DNA of 64,000 nt, from NCBI RefSeq assembly GCF_009834565.1, contig NZ_CP019428.1:2914001-2978000 (forward strand), read 5' to 3'. The stretch comes from Pseudomonas sp. R76 (GTDB lineage Bacteria > Pseudomonadota > Gammaproteobacteria > Pseudomonadales > Pseudomonadaceae). This document shows positions 20,232-29,461 of the stretch, in pieces (position 1 is the stretch's first letter; the number at the start of each line of letters is the position of its first letter). Position numbers and translations under genes: made by a program. Below the pieces are notes generated by a model. That model made no database searches and had not been told where the DNA came from. It saw only the letters and a list, made by a program, of their open reading frames with translations.

Positions 20232-21512
20232 TCACAACCGTTGGCTCAGCAAGGTCATGAAGCGCTGGATCTCATCTGAGCTGTTAAGCAGGCCGGGTGA
20301 GGTGCGAATCACTGGGCCGACGTCGCGGTCCACGGCATCGATCACCACGCGGTTTTTCAGCATGTGGGCCACCACGGCTTCACTGTCCTGGCCCTTGACG
20401 CGGAAGAAGGTAAAACCTGCCGACAGCTCGGGGCTGCGCGGTGTGACCAGTTCGATCTGCGGGTGGGCCAGCAGTTGGTCTTTGAGCTCAGTGTTAAGTG
20501 CATGAATACGCGCCTGCACCGGCGCCTTGCCCAGCTGCAGGTGCAGCTTGAAGGCCTCGTCGGCGGCCCAGCGATGCTCGAAGGCGTGGTAGCCGCCGGG
20601 CGTCATGGTGGTGGCGAAATTGGTGTCCTCGGAGAACGTCGGCACCATCGGCGTGACGTATTTGTTCTCACTGTCGCGGGCGCAGACAAGGCCAGTGCCG
20701 CGCGGGCCGAACATCCATTTGTGGGTGCCGGCGATGAAGAAGTCGCAGTGCATGGCCGGGAAGTCGAGGTTTTCCACGCCAAAGCCGTGCACGCCGTCGA
20801 CCACGTAGAGAATGCGGTCCTGCTCGTCACGGTTGCGGTTGAGTTCATCGACCAGCTTGCCGATTTCACCGATGGGCAGCTTCACGCCACTGCCGGACTG
20901 CACCCAGGTCATGCCCAGCACGCGAGTGTTGGGGCGGATGTTGCGCTTGATATTGCCCAGCACTTCGTCGCTGGAGACCTGGCTGGCCTGCTCGAACAAG
21001 CGGATGCGACGCACCTGCGTGCCTTGCCGTGCGACGCGAAAATCCAGCACGTTCTGCGTGGCGTAGTGTTCGTGCTCGGTGGTGAGAATTTCCTGGTCGG
21101 GCCGCAGCTTGATGCCGCCGTAGATCATCGCCAGGCCTTCCGAGGTGCTGCCGGTCAGCGCGATCTGTGGCGGCGTGGCATTCAGGTAGCGGCCAGCCCA
21201 TTCGCGCACCTGGCCTTCACGTTTCCAGGTTTCTTCCAGGCCCCAGTCCATCGCCAGGCCGGGGTTATGGTCGATCTGCTGGCGGTAGCGGTCAATCGCG
21301 TCGCGCACCGGTTTGGGGTGTGAGGTCACCAGGAAATTGGAAAAATGCAGGTAGTTCGGGTCCTGGGTAAACAGCTGTTTGAACCCCGTCCATGGGTCGT
21401 TCGCAGCAGGTGCCGGATTGGCCGCCAAGGCCTGCGGGAGGAGGGCGGCGCCCAGCGGCAGGCTGGCGGCGAATACGCCGGCCTGCTTGAGAAATGTACG
21501 GCGGTCGGTCAT
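20232..21512 (-). CDS. pvdN: Pyoverdine side-chain modifying PLP enzyme PvdN
   Basis: PvdN is a periplasmic pyridoxal-phosphate enzyme that converts the N-terminal glutamate side chain of pyoverdine to succinamide. The protein starts with a Tat signal (DRRTFLKQAG then a hydrophobic stretch ending ALAA), fitting export of a folded cofactor-loaded enzyme. The aminotransferase class V fold shows ALTGSTSEGL, the aspartate of VVDGVHGFG and the Schiff-base lysine in GTHKWMFGPRGTG. The length (426) matches the family. It lies between pvdM and pvdO on the same strand with an 18-nt gap to pvdM. Confidence 0.94.
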   Translation of the reverse strand: MTDRRTFLKQAGVFAASLPLGAALLPQALAANPAPAANDPWTGFKQLFTQDPNYLHFSNFLVTSHPKPVRDAIDRYRQQIDHNPGLAMDWGLEETWKREGQVREWAGRYLNATPPQIALTGSTSEGLAMIYGGIKLRPDQEILTTEHEHYATQNVLDFRVARQGTQVRRIRLFEQASQVSSDEVLGNIKRNIRPNTRVLGMTWVQSGSGVKLPIGEIGKLVDELNRNRDEQDRILYVVDGVHGFGVENLDFPAMHCDFFIAGTHKWMFGPRGTGLVCARDSENKYVTPMVPTFSEDTNFATTMTPGGYHAFEHRWAADEAFKLHLQLGKAPVQARIHALNTELKDQLLAHPQIELVTPRSPELSAGFTFFRVKGQDSEAVVAHMLKNRVVIDAVDRDVGPVIRTSPGLLNSSDEIQRFMTLLSQRL

Positions 21513-21530
21513 GGACTTGCTTCTACTTGA

Positions 21531-22886
21531 TTAGCGGTCGGCCAATGGCTTGGCGGCTTTTTGTACCTGGTCCCACACGCGCAGGAAGTTGCCTCCCCAC
21601 AGCTTGGCGATATCGGCTTCGGAATAACCACGCTGGATCAGCTCGGCAGTGACGTTGCGCACCTCGCCGACGTTCTCCCAGCCCTGGATGCCGCCGCCGT
21701 CGTTGAAGTCCGACGAGATACCGACGTGATCAATGCCGATCTTGCGCACGGTGTAGTCGATGGCATCGCCCCAATCCTTGAGGGTGGCCTTGGGTTCCTC
21801 TTCGAGAATGGCGTACAGCGCGCTGGCGTACTGGCCAAACTTCTGCTCGGACCAGGCGGCGATAATCGCGTCGCCGGGCATCAAGGCCATGGCCAGGTTG
21901 GGCAGCGGCGGCAAATCGAAACGCGCGCGCAGGGCGTTGAGCTTGTCCTGGGTCGGCTGGCTCAACGGGCGCAAATACGCAGGAAAGCCCACCACCTGCA
22001 CCACGCCGCCGCTGTTCTTGATCAGTTGCAGTTCTTTGTCGCTGAGGTTGCGTGGGATATCCACCGAGGCACGCGGCGCCGAGTGCGAGGCCACCATCGG
22101 CGTGCGGCTCAACTGCGCCACTTGCTCCAGCGCCTTGGTCGACATTTGCGACACATCGATGATCACGCCCAGGTCATTGAGGCGATGCACCGCTTGCTGG
22201 CCGATGGGCGACAGCCCTTCGAGGGCGTCGGTGCTGTCATTGAAAAATGGCAGCGGGCGCGACGAGTCGGACCAGGCGTTGTTGCCGATATAGCTGAAGC
22301 CGAACATGCGCATGCCGCGCGCCGCCCACAGGTCCAACTGGTTCAGGTCATTGCCCAGCGGGTAGGCGTTGAGCATGCTGATAAACACCGCGAACTTGCC
22401 CTCGCCATGCAGGCGGCGCATATCGTCCGGGGTGTAGGCAATGCCGACCTGGTTGGGAAAGTCGCGGACCATGCCGGAGATGATCTTGTAGCGCACCTCC
22501 TGCTCGTGGCGAGCCTCCTCGACGAACCCATCGGTGGGTTTGTGCGGCGCATTGGGGCCGTTCCAGATTTCCGGCCAGCCGAAAATCGTCAGGGCCGCGC
22601 CCGACAAGCGCCCGCGTGCAGCCTTGGCGAGGTCGAATTGGCCGCTGCCATCTTTGTCGGCCTCATTGCCGGCGGTGCCAAAATCCATTGGCACAGTGAT
22701 ATGGCTGTCGAACGACAGCAGGCGGTCCTGCATTTCATTGGCCTGCTTGATCACCTCCAGCGGGTAACCCGCGTTGCCCCGGAACCAATGGTCCCAGGCC
22801 AGGAAGCCCGCCCCGGCGCCGATCGCCAATGCCAGTGGCAGGCCGATATACAGCGCCTTTTTCGAACGTGGTTTTGTCATTGCCAT
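21531..22886 (-). CDS. pvdM: Pyoverdine maturation protein PvdM (renal-dipeptidase family)
   Basis: This 451-residue periplasmic protein of the membrane dipeptidase (M19) family is needed for pyoverdine chromophore maturation together with PvdP. An N-terminal uncleaved-type signal or anchor (about 12-32) is followed by the metallohydrolase barrel: FDSHITVPMDFG replaces the usual DxHxD-like entry motif, and VIIDVSQMS and MVASHSAPR supply metal-site residues. The reaction catalysed by PvdM is not settled, so I do not claim peptidase activity. ATG codons at 22886 and 22880 are both possible starts. It is the first gene of pvdMNO, driven by the exact PvdS box at 22921. Confidence 0.93.
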   Translation of the reverse strand: MAMTKPRSKKALYIGLPLALAIGAGAGFLAWDHWFRGNAGYPLEVIKQANEMQDRLLSFDSHITVPMDFGTAGNEADKDGSGQFDLAKAARGRLSGAALTIFGWPEIWNGPNAPHKPTDGFVEEARHEQEVRYKIISGMVRDFPNQVGIAYTPDDMRRLHGEGKFAVFISMLNAYPLGNDLNQLDLWAARGMRMFGFSYIGNNAWSDSSRPLPFFNDSTDALEGLSPIGQQAVHRLNDLGVIIDVSQMSTKALEQVAQLSRTPMVASHSAPRASVDIPRNLSDKELQLIKNSGGVVQVVGFPAYLRPLSQPTQDKLNALRARFDLPPLPNLAMALMPGDAIIAAWSEQKFGQYASALYAILEEEPKATLKDWGDAIDYTVRKIGIDHVGISSDFNDGGGIQGWENVGEVRNVTAELIQRGYSEADIAKLWGGNFLRVWDQVQKAAKPLADR

Positions 22887-22920
22887 CTCAGTCAGTTGAG
22901 GCCTTTGCTATCAGGGAAGA

Positions 22921-22944
22921 ACGAGCCATGGCGGGGGAAATTTA
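22921..22944 (-). promoter_or_regulatory. PvdS promoter of pvdMNO
   Basis: Exact TAAAT-N16-CGT on the minus strand, 35 nt before the pvdM start. Confidence 0.85.
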
Positions 22945-22963
22945 GGCCTGGGCGGCGCGCCGG

Positions 22964-22987
22964 TAAATTTCTTCGAGCCGCCAACGT
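22964..22987 (+). promoter_or_regulatory. PvdS promoter of pvdP
   Basis: Exact TAAAT-N16-CGT on the plus strand, 35 nt before the pvdP start. It forms a divergent pair with the pvdM box, mirroring the pvdE/pvdF pair. Confidence 0.85.
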
Positions 22988-23022
22988 TCTAGCTCTGATT
23001 AAGCCGTTTCCTAAGGTAGACA

Positions 23023-24642
23023 ATGACGATCTCTCGACGTGGGTTCATCGCAGGCCTGGCGCTGACAGGCGCCGCCGTGCCCGCGGCCTTTTATGCCCAT
23101 CGCGAGCTGACGCGTGAAGAAGAATTGCCCATCACCCCGGGCGAGGCCACGGTGGATCTGGCTGACACGGCCGGCCAGCATTTGGCGAATATCCTGCGCG
23201 GTGTGTGGAGCCTGCGCCTGGAAGGCCGCGATGCCGGCCTGAAAGGCTTGCCGCTGCACGGCCTGGAAGTGCTGCTGGACATCGCCCCGCGCGGGCGCGG
23301 CTTGCGCGGCTACCTGGACACCGCCGAAAACCTGCGAGGCGAAGGTGAGCCGCGTTACCGCGTGCTCGGTGACCTGCTGACCGGCGACGGCGCATTGCTC
23401 TACTGGCGCCTGATCGACCGCGACGCGGCCAACGGCGCACCGGCCTATGAATTCAAGATGACCCTCGACGAAGTCTGGGCCGACTTCGCCAACGCCGGCA
23501 GCAGCACGCTCAGCGGGCAGATCCTCAACCTTGATCGCCCCTTGGCGTTGACCGAACGGGACAACCGCTTTGTCGCCCACAAACAGCTGTTTCCCGAAGC
23601 ACGGCAACGCATCGGCCTCAATCCGACGCTGCTGGCCTGGCTGATTTCGCCCGAACACCGCCTGTTTCACCAGCTCTGGCACGCCACGCGCGATCAGTGG
23701 CACAAGCTCTCGGAAGAAAAACGCGACGCCCTGCGCGGCATCGGCTGGCAGCCCGGGCCGCGCGGCCAGGAGCGCGACGCCCGTGGCAAGCGCAAGGACC
23801 GCAACGGTTCGGGGATCGATTTTTTCTTCATGCACCGCCATATGCTCGGCACTGCGCGCTCGATGCAAGATTTGCCGTCGTGGCCGCAATTCCCTGAGCC
23901 GCAGCCGGCCCTGGAGCGTGACCGCCTGGGCTTTGTGCGTTATTTCGACAACCACGACGGCTTTGCCCTGCCGCCCAGCTGGTCGGCGCCGGATGACGCC
24001 GATTACACCCAATGGGTCGGCGATATCAAGGCTGCCGAGACCTATCACAGCAACTTCCAGGTCTGGGAATCCCAGTACCGCGACCCGCGTTACCTGGCCA
24101 AACTGACCCTCGGGCAACTCGGCTCCGAGATGGAACTGGGCCTGCACGACTGGCTGCACATGCGCTGGGCCTCGGTGCCCCGCGACCCGTCCAACGGCGC
24201 GCCGGTGCCGTTCGCCCGCGACCCGTCGGACTTTGCCGCGCGCTGGTACGCGGCCGAGAACGACTTTCTTGGCGACCCGTTTTCATCCCATGTAAACCCG
24301 GTGTTCTGGTACTTCCACGGCTGGATCGATGACCGTATAGAGGACTGGTTTCGTGCCCATGAGCGCTTTAATCCAGGCGAGGTCAGCCGGCTTGAGGTCA
24401 ATGGCGTGAACTGGTTCGCACAAGGGCGTTGGGTGGAAGTCGGCGATCCGTGGTTGGGGCCGGACACCCATGGCTGCAGCACCACGCCGGGCTTGCAGAT
24501 GGGCCGCTCGATGGAAATGGACCCGGAGACCATGAAGCTGGCGCTACGGATTACGTTTGCTGCTGAAGATGAGGGGTTGCAGGCGTTGTTCAAACGCGTG
24601 CCGAGGCGGCCCTGGTATGCGCGGCACTTGAAGGTCAAGTAA
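23023..24642 (+). CDS. pvdP: Periplasmic tyrosinase PvdP, pyoverdine chromophore synthesis
   Basis: PvdP is the copper tyrosinase that oxidises the D-Tyr of ferribactin and drives formation of the dihydroxyquinoline chromophore. The 539-residue protein begins with a twin-arginine signal (SRRGFIAG). The N-terminal part (about 40-190) is the beta-barrel-like PvdP-specific domain; the C-terminal part carries the tyrosinase histidines, for example [21 protein letters not shown] and [12 protein letters not shown]. It is transcribed alone from its own PvdS box, divergent to pvdMNO. Its stop codon overlaps the 3' end of the convergent DUF1853 gene by 8 nt. Confidence 0.95.
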   Translation: MTISRRGFIAGLALTGAAVPAAFYAHRELTREEELPITPGEATVDLADTAGQHLANILRGVWSLRLEGRDAGLKGLPLHGLEVLLDIAPRGRGLRGYLDTAENLRGEGEPRYRVLGDLLTGDGALLYWRLIDRDAANGAPAYEFKMTLDEVWADFANAGSSTLSGQILNLDRPLALTERDNRFVAHKQLFPEARQRIGLNPTLLAWLISPEHRLFHQLWHATRDQWHKLSEEKRDALRGIGWQPGPRGQERDARGKRKDRNGSGIDFFFMHRHMLGTARSMQDLPSWPQFPEPQPALERDRLGFVRYFDNHDGFALPPSWSAPDDADYTQWVGDIKAAETYHSNFQVWESQYRDPRYLAKLTLGQLGSEMELGLHDWLHMRWASVPRDPSNGAPVPFARDPSDFAARWYAAENDFLGDPFSSHVNPVFWYFHGWIDDRIEDWFRAHERFNPGEVSRLEVNGVNWFAQGRWVEVGDPWLGPDTHGCSTTPGLQMGRSMEMDPETMKLALRITFAAEDEGLQALFKRVPRRPWYARHLKVK

Positions 24643-25582
24643 CGCCGGGGACGTTTGGCCATAGGTCCGCCACCAGGAACAGGCGTTCGGCTTCTTCCCA
24701 ATCCTCACCGTTGCGAACCAGCCGCACCAGTAGCTGTGCGGGTGCCATCGGGTCCAATTCCGCCAGCCAGCCGTGCATTTGTTCCTCACTCCACACCTCG
24801 GCCGGCGCGTAATGCGCCGGCGCCAGCCAGGCGTGGCGGGGCAGGGGTTGCCAGCGCCCTGACGGGCTGCCACGGACAAACGCCGGCCAATCGCGCTGAT
24901 GCAGCCAGCGCCCGCGCAAATGCTGGGGATGGGCGCCGTGGGGTGGTTCAGCCTCGCCGGGCCAGGGGTAGAGCAAATACCCGCCAAGCCACAAATGCGC
25001 ATCAAACTGCTGGATATCCAGCGTTGCCAGTGCTTCGCGGCTTTCGGCGCGTGCCGAGATCGGCAATTGGTGCTGGGCCAGGTGCGCCAGCTTGCGGTCC
25101 AGCCGATCATGACAGCCGGGGCCCAGCCATTGCGCCGCGTCCTGACCGTTACCGTCCTGCGGCCCCAGATAGAGTTTGATCGCCAGTTCCAAGTGGTGCA
25201 CGCCATCGCGGTCGCGCAGCAGCATGTCCAGCTCGCCCAAAGTGTGCCCGGCGCGGCGGATCGGCAGGTTGGCGGCCAGCAATTCCACCCCCGGTGCGTG
25301 CTGCACGGCAAATTGCCACAGGCGCTCGTAATACAAGCCCAGGCGCCGGGTGCGGGCAAGGCTCAGCCAATGCTGCAAGGCGCTGCTGTCTTGATCGAGC
25401 GCGCGCAACCATTGTTCCAACCGATGCGGTGCCTGCACCCAGTCACTGCCCGCCAGCGGGTGGCGCTGCGGCCAGGGTGTTTGCGCGAGCATCGGCGGGG
25501 CGAGCATCACCCAGGCCAAGTCGCGCACTTCGGGGTGGCGCAGTTGGCGGGGCAGGTTGTGCAAATCCGGGAACACAGTCAT
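24635..25582 (-). CDS. DUF1853 family protein with a PD-(D/E)xK-like motif
   Basis: This 315-residue cytoplasmic protein of unknown function resembles the DUF1853 family. No signal peptide or membrane segment is seen. The most informative stretch is GELDMLLRD (Asp119) followed 13 residues on by [10 protein letters not shown] (Glu132, Lys136), with a preceding helix containing YYERLW. This order resembles the PD-(D/E)xK nuclease fold, with an E-x3-K spacing that departs from the classic ExK. Nuclease activity is inference from that pattern only. It is convergent with pvdP (8-nt overlap) and divergent from nadK. Confidence 0.85.
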   Translation of the reverse strand: MTVFPDLHNLPRQLRHPEVRDLAWVMLAPPMLAQTPWPQRHPLAGSDWVQAPHRLEQWLRALDQDSSALQHWLSLARTRRLGLYYERLWQFAVQHAPGVELLAANLPIRRAGHTLGELDMLLRDRDGVHHLELAIKLYLGPQDGNGQDAAQWLGPGCHDRLDRKLAHLAQHQLPISARAESREALATLDIQQFDAHLWLGGYLLYPWPGEAEPPHGAHPQHLRGRWLHQRDWPAFVRGSPSGRWQPLPRHAWLAPAHYAPAEVWSEEQMHGWLAELDPMAPAQLLVRLVRNGEDWEEAERLFLVADLWPNVPGVT

Positions 25583-25726
25583 GGTCCGAGCATAGCCTTT
25601 TAACCGCCGTGCAGGTGGCTGAGAACCATTGTCATCAAGGGTTCACGGCGACAAAGGATTTTGCCTGACGCGGCCTTTCGCCCATAATCGTTGTTTTTCG
25701 CCACACCCCAACCCCGCAGGAGCCCC

Positions 25727-26617
25727 ATGGAGCAATTTCGCAATATCGGCATTATCGGTCGCCTGGGCAGTACCCAGGTGCTGGACACCGTCCGCCGACT
25801 GAAAAAGTTTCTGCTCGAGCGCCACCTGCACGTGATCCTCGAAGACACCATCGCCGAAATCCTGCCGGGCCACGGCCTGCAAACCTCGTCGCGCAAGATG
25901 CTCGGCGAAGTCTGCGACATGGTCATCGTGGTCGGCGGTGACGGCAGCCTGCTAGGTGCGGCCAGGGCCCTGGCGCGGCACAACGTGCCGGTGCTGGGGA
26001 TCAACCGGGGCAGCCTGGGGTTCCTCACCGATATCCGCCCCGATGACCTGGAAGTCGAAGTGGCCAAGGTGCTCGACGGCCATTACCTGGTGGAAAACCG
26101 CTTCCTGCTGCAGGCCGAAGTGCGCCGCCACGGTGAAGCCATCGGCCAGGGCGATGCACTCAACGATGTCGTGCTGCACCCCGGCAAGTCCACGCGGATG
26201 ATCGAGTTCGAGCTGTATATCGACGGCCAGTTCGTGTGCAGCCAGAAGGCCGACGGCCTGATCGTCGCCACGCCGACCGGTTCCACGGCCTACGCGCTGT
26301 CGGCGGGCGGCCCGATCATGCACCCCAAGCTGGATGCCATTGTGATCGTGCCGATGTACCCCCATATGTTGTCCAGCCGGCCAATTGTGGTCGACGGCAA
26401 CAGTGAGCTGAAAATCGTGGTGTCCAAAGACATGCAGATTTACCCGCAAGTCTCCTGTGACGGGCAGAACCATTTCACCTGCGCCCCCGGTGACACCATC
26501 ACCGTGAGCAAAAAGGCGCAGAAGTTGCGGTTGATCCACCCGCTGGATCACAACTACTACGAAGTGTGCCGCACCAAGTTGGGCTGGGGCAGCCGCTTGG
26601 GGGGTGGAGGCGACTGA
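25727..26617 (+). CDS. nadK: NAD kinase
   Basis: Phosphorylates NAD+ to NADP+ with ATP. The 296-residue protein shows the diagnostic GGDGS motif (70-74), then GINRGSLGFL, the substrate-binding NDVVLHPG and DGLIVATPTGSTAYALS, all in the family order. The ATG at 25727 is preferred to one 12 codons upstream because CAGGAG lies 8 nt before it and the family starts at this position. Its TGA overlaps the ATG of the phosphoesterase gene by one base, indicating translational coupling. Confidence 0.96.
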   Translation: MEQFRNIGIIGRLGSTQVLDTVRRLKKFLLERHLHVILEDTIAEILPGHGLQTSSRKMLGEVCDMVIVVGGDGSLLGAARALARHNVPVLGINRGSLGFLTDIRPDDLEVEVAKVLDGHYLVENRFLLQAEVRRHGEAIGQGDALNDVVLHPGKSTRMIEFELYIDGQFVCSQKADGLIVATPTGSTAYALSAGGPIMHPKLDAIVIVPMYPHMLSSRPIVVDGNSELKIVVSKDMQIYPQVSCDGQNHFTCAPGDTITVSKKAQKLRLIHPLDHNYYEVCRTKLGWGSRLGGGGD

Positions 26618-27588
26618 TGCTCGATCCCGCGCGTAGCTACGACCTGATTGGTGACGTGCACGGTTGCGCTCATACCCTTGAGCACTTGCTCGACCGGCTG
26701 GGCTACCAGAAACAGGGCGGCACCTGGCGCCATCCGACGCGAATGGCGGTGTTCCTCGGCGATATCATCGACCGCGGCCCGCGCATTCGCGAAGCGCTGC
26801 ACATCGTCCACGACATGGCCGAGGCCGGCCAGGCGCTGTGCATCATGGGTAACCACGAGTTCAACGCGCTGGGCTGGACCACGCCGGCGCCGCCGGGCAG
26901 TGGCAAGCAGTTCGTGCGCGAACACAACCCACGCCACGCGCGGCTGATCCACGAAACCCTGACCCAGTTCGAACACCACCCGGCTGACTGGCATGACTTT
27001 CTCGGCTGGTTCTATGACATGCCGCTGTTTGTCGACGCCGGGCGTTTCCGCGTGGTGCATGCGTGCTGGGATGACGGGTTTATCGCGCCGCTGCGCGCCA
27101 CCTTCCCGGATGGCTGCATCGACCAGCACTTCCTGCAGGCCGCCGCCGTGCCGGGCAGTTTTGCCTGCAACGCCTTCGACCGCTTGCTGCGCGGCACCGA
27201 CATGCGCCTGCCGGACGGCCTGACGCTGACCGGTGGCGATGGCCTGACGCGCTCATTCTTCCGCACCAAATTCTGGGAAGACGACCCGAAAACCTACGGC
27301 GACATTGTGTTCCAGCCCGATGCACTGCCGGAGCCGGTGGCGCGTACGCCGCTGTCGTCGACTGAAAAAAATTCCCTGCTGCGTTATGGCGTCGACGAAC
27401 CGTTGTTGTTCGTCGGCCACTACTGGCGCAGCGGCAAACCCGCGCCGATCCGCCCGAACCTGGCCTGCCTGGACTACAGCGCCGTGCTGTACGGCAAGCT
27501 GGTGGCGTACCGCCTGGATCAGGAAACCCAACTGGACCCGCGTAAATTTGTATGGGTCGATGTTGAACGGCCGGAGGTCATCACATGA
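26617..27588 (+). CDS. Calcineurin-type metallophosphoesterase
   Basis: A 323-residue cytoplasmic phosphoesterase with the full metal-binding series GDVHGC (12-17), GDIIDRG, GNHE and a later GHYW. It resembles the Ser/Thr phosphatase and diadenosine-polyphosphatase group; the substrate is unknown. The start is the ATG overlapping the nadK stop (TGATG), preceded by GGTGGAGG. The coupling to nadK suggests a nucleotide-related role, which is inference. Confidence 0.9.
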   Translation: MLDPARSYDLIGDVHGCAHTLEHLLDRLGYQKQGGTWRHPTRMAVFLGDIIDRGPRIREALHIVHDMAEAGQALCIMGNHEFNALGWTTPAPPGSGKQFVREHNPRHARLIHETLTQFEHHPADWHDFLGWFYDMPLFVDAGRFRVVHACWDDGFIAPLRATFPDGCIDQHFLQAAAVPGSFACNAFDRLLRGTDMRLPDGLTLTGGDGLTRSFFRTKFWEDDPKTYGDIVFQPDALPEPVARTPLSSTEKNSLLRYGVDEPLLFVGHYWRSGKPAPIRPNLACLDYSAVLYGKLVAYRLDQETQLDPRKFVWVDVERPEVIT

Positions 27589-27617
27589 GCCTGCGCGTAC
27601 CGTCACTGAACTTTTAA
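27585..27617 (+). CDS. Possible 10-codon leader ORF
   Basis: ATGA overlaps the phosphoesterase stop and opens MSLRVPSLNF followed by TAA; the AAGGAAG ribosome-binding site of the AAA+ gene begins at the TAA. It could be a translational relay or chance. Nothing beyond the overlap supports it. Confidence 0.2.
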   Translation: MSLRVPSLNF

Positions 27618-27626
27618 GGAAGCACC

Positions 27627-28976
27627 ATGGATGATTCGACGTTCGACCAGCTGGAGGCCGCGCTGTCTGCGGCGCCCGGCAATGTCGCGCTGCTGACCCT
27701 GCTGCTCGGCGCCAGCCTTGAGCGCGGCGAGCCTGAGCGTGGGCTTAAACTGCTGCCGGCCGACCTTGAGCAGTGGCCCGATGCCGCCGCCCTGAAGCTG
27801 GCCGCAGCGCAGCTGTGCCTGGCTGCCGGCCAGGCGCCGCGCGCCTTGCAACTGATTGAAGGTGATGACCCCGCCGCGCGCCTGCTCAAGGCGCGTGTGC
27901 TGGCGGCGTTGGAGCGTCTCAAGGAAGCCCAGGTGGAATACCGCGCAGCGGTCGATGCCAACCCGGCGCTGGAAGACATGGCGCTGTGGCGCCGCCTGAA
28001 TGTGTCGGTGCTGGATTTTCCGGCGGCGGAAGGGCGCCCGCGTTTGCGCGTGATTTCCAATGACGACACCGACCAGAGCGAAGTGGTGCGCCTGCTGGTG
28101 CCGGAAAAGGAAACCCTGACCTTTGACGATATCGGTGGCCTGGATGAGCTGAAAAAGACCATCCACAAAAAGATCATCCTGCCGTATCAAAAACCCGGCT
28201 TGTTCCAACGCTTTCGCAAGAAGGTCGGCGGCGGCGTGCTGCTGTACGGCCCGCCGGGCTGCGGCAAAACCTTATTGGCCCGCGCCACGGCGGGGGAGTG
28301 CAAGGCGACGTTTTTCAACGTGGCCATCTCCGATGTGCTGGACATGTACATCGGCGAGTCCGAGCGCAAGTTGCACGCGCTGTTCGAACAGGCGCGGGCA
28401 CAGGCGCCTGCGGTGATGTTCTTCGATGAAGTCGAGGCGCTGGGCGGCAAACGCTCCAACACCCGCGAGTCGACGTCGTCAAAGCTGGTCAGCCAGTTCC
28501 TGTCCGAAATGGACGGCTTTACCAATGACAACCACGGGGTGTTGATCCTCGCCGCGACCAACGTGCCGTGGTCGGTAGATTCGGCATTCCGCCGCCCTGG
28601 CCGCTTTGACCGGGTGCTGTTCGTGCCGCCACCGGATCGCGCAGCGCGTGAAAGCATGCTCAAGGTGATGATGAAAGGGCGGCCGATGGCCGATGACATC
28701 GACTTCGCGTTCCTGGCCAAGAACACCTCGGGTTTCTCCGGTGCCGACCTCAGCGAGCTGGTGGAAACCGCCGCCGATGAGGCGATTGACGCCTCTATCG
28801 AGAGTGGCGCGGAACAGTCGATTTGCGATCGGCATTTCAAGGCGGCGTTGAAAGAAGTGCGCGCGACCACCCTGGAGTGGCTGACCACGGCGCGCAATTA
28901 CGCGCGCTACGCCAATGAAGGCAATCAATATGACGAGGTTTTGGCCTTCCTCGACAAACACGGGAAGGGTCGCTGA
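27627..28976 (+). CDS. AAA+ ATPase with N-terminal TPR-like region
   Basis: A 449-residue soluble protein. The N-terminal 120 residues are Ala/Leu-rich helical repeats (TPR-like). The AAA+ module follows: Walker A GPPGCGKT (208-215), the pore-loop-like region with MYIGES, Walker B VMFFDEVEAL (Asp267, Glu268), sensor 1 LAATNVPW, arginine-finger region RRPGRFDR and a C-terminal lid with SGADLSELVE. The motifs are those of the Cdc48/FtsH/katanin classical clade, so it probably remodels or unfolds a protein partner. There is no protease domain. The TGA overlaps the next ATG (TGATG), so a stoichiometric relation with the two membrane proteins downstream is likely. RBS AAGGAAG. Function unknown. 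Confidence 0.9.
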   Translation: MDDSTFDQLEAALSAAPGNVALLTLLLGASLERGEPERGLKLLPADLEQWPDAAALKLAAAQLCLAAGQAPRALQLIEGDDPAARLLKARVLAALERLKEAQVEYRAAVDANPALEDMALWRRLNVSVLDFPAAEGRPRLRVISNDDTDQSEVVRLLVPEKETLTFDDIGGLDELKKTIHKKIILPYQKPGLFQRFRKKVGGGVLLYGPPGCGKTLLARATAGECKATFFNVAISDVLDMYIGESERKLHALFEQARAQAPAVMFFDEVEALGGKRSNTRESTSSKLVSQFLSEMDGFTNDNHGVLILAATNVPWSVDSAFRRPGRFDRVLFVPPPDRAARESMLKVMMKGRPMADDIDFAFLAKNTSGFSGADLSELVETAADEAIDASIESGAEQSICDRHFKAALKEVRATTLEWLTTARNYARYANEGNQYDEVLAFLDKHGKGR

Positions 28977-29461
28977 TGGCGCAGTACGGTGGTTACCGCA
29001 TCGAAGATGAACCGCGCCCGGGCGCCTTGGCCAAATGGGCGGTTTCACCGATCTGGCCATTGCTGGGCCTGATGCTCGGCGGTGCCTGGCTTGGCTTGCC
29101 ATGGTTTGTGTTCAACTCGATAGCCGTGGGCAGCCCGACGCGCGTGCGCGAGTGGGTGCTGGCCGGTGTGGCGCTGGTGGGCAGCGTGGTGATCGGCTTC
29201 GGCCTGCTGCAACTGGTGGGCTTTGGCTACATCAAGAGCCAGGCCCAGATCCAATATGCCTTGCTGGTGCTGGTGGTGTGGAAGTTGAGCCTGGGTTACC
29301 TGTTGTATATCCAGCAGAACGAAACCATTGAGATCTACCAGTACTACGGCGGCGTCCTCAACCGTTTTGGTCTTCCCTTGGCGTTGATTGGCGGCTTTGT
29401 GCTCAAGAGCATGGTGGTCAATTGGGTGCCCAGCACCCTTTGGTATCTGGTGGTGAGCTGA
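28976..29461 (+). CDS. Integral membrane protein of the AAA+/TPR module
   Basis: 161 residues with about four hydrophobic segments (near 27-50, 60-82, 90-110 and 130-158) and short polar loops. No recognised domain. It is translationally coupled to the AAA+ gene before it and to the TPR gene after it by TGATG overlaps. Inferred to be a membrane partner of the AAA+ ATPase; transport or anchoring are equally possible. Confidence 0.85.
   Translation: MAQYGGYRIEDEPRPGALAKWAVSPIWPLLGLMLGGAWLGLPWFVFNSIAVGSPTRVREWVLAGVALVGSVVIGFGLLQLVGFGYIKSQAQIQYALLVLVVWKLSLGYLLYIQQNETIEIYQYYGGVLNRFGLPLALIGGFVLKSMVVNWVPSTLWYLVVS

Noticed and set aside
23011..24159. 382-codon minus-strand frame opposite pvdP
   Set aside because: pvdP is unmistakable on the plus strand, and this frame lacks any family resemblance.
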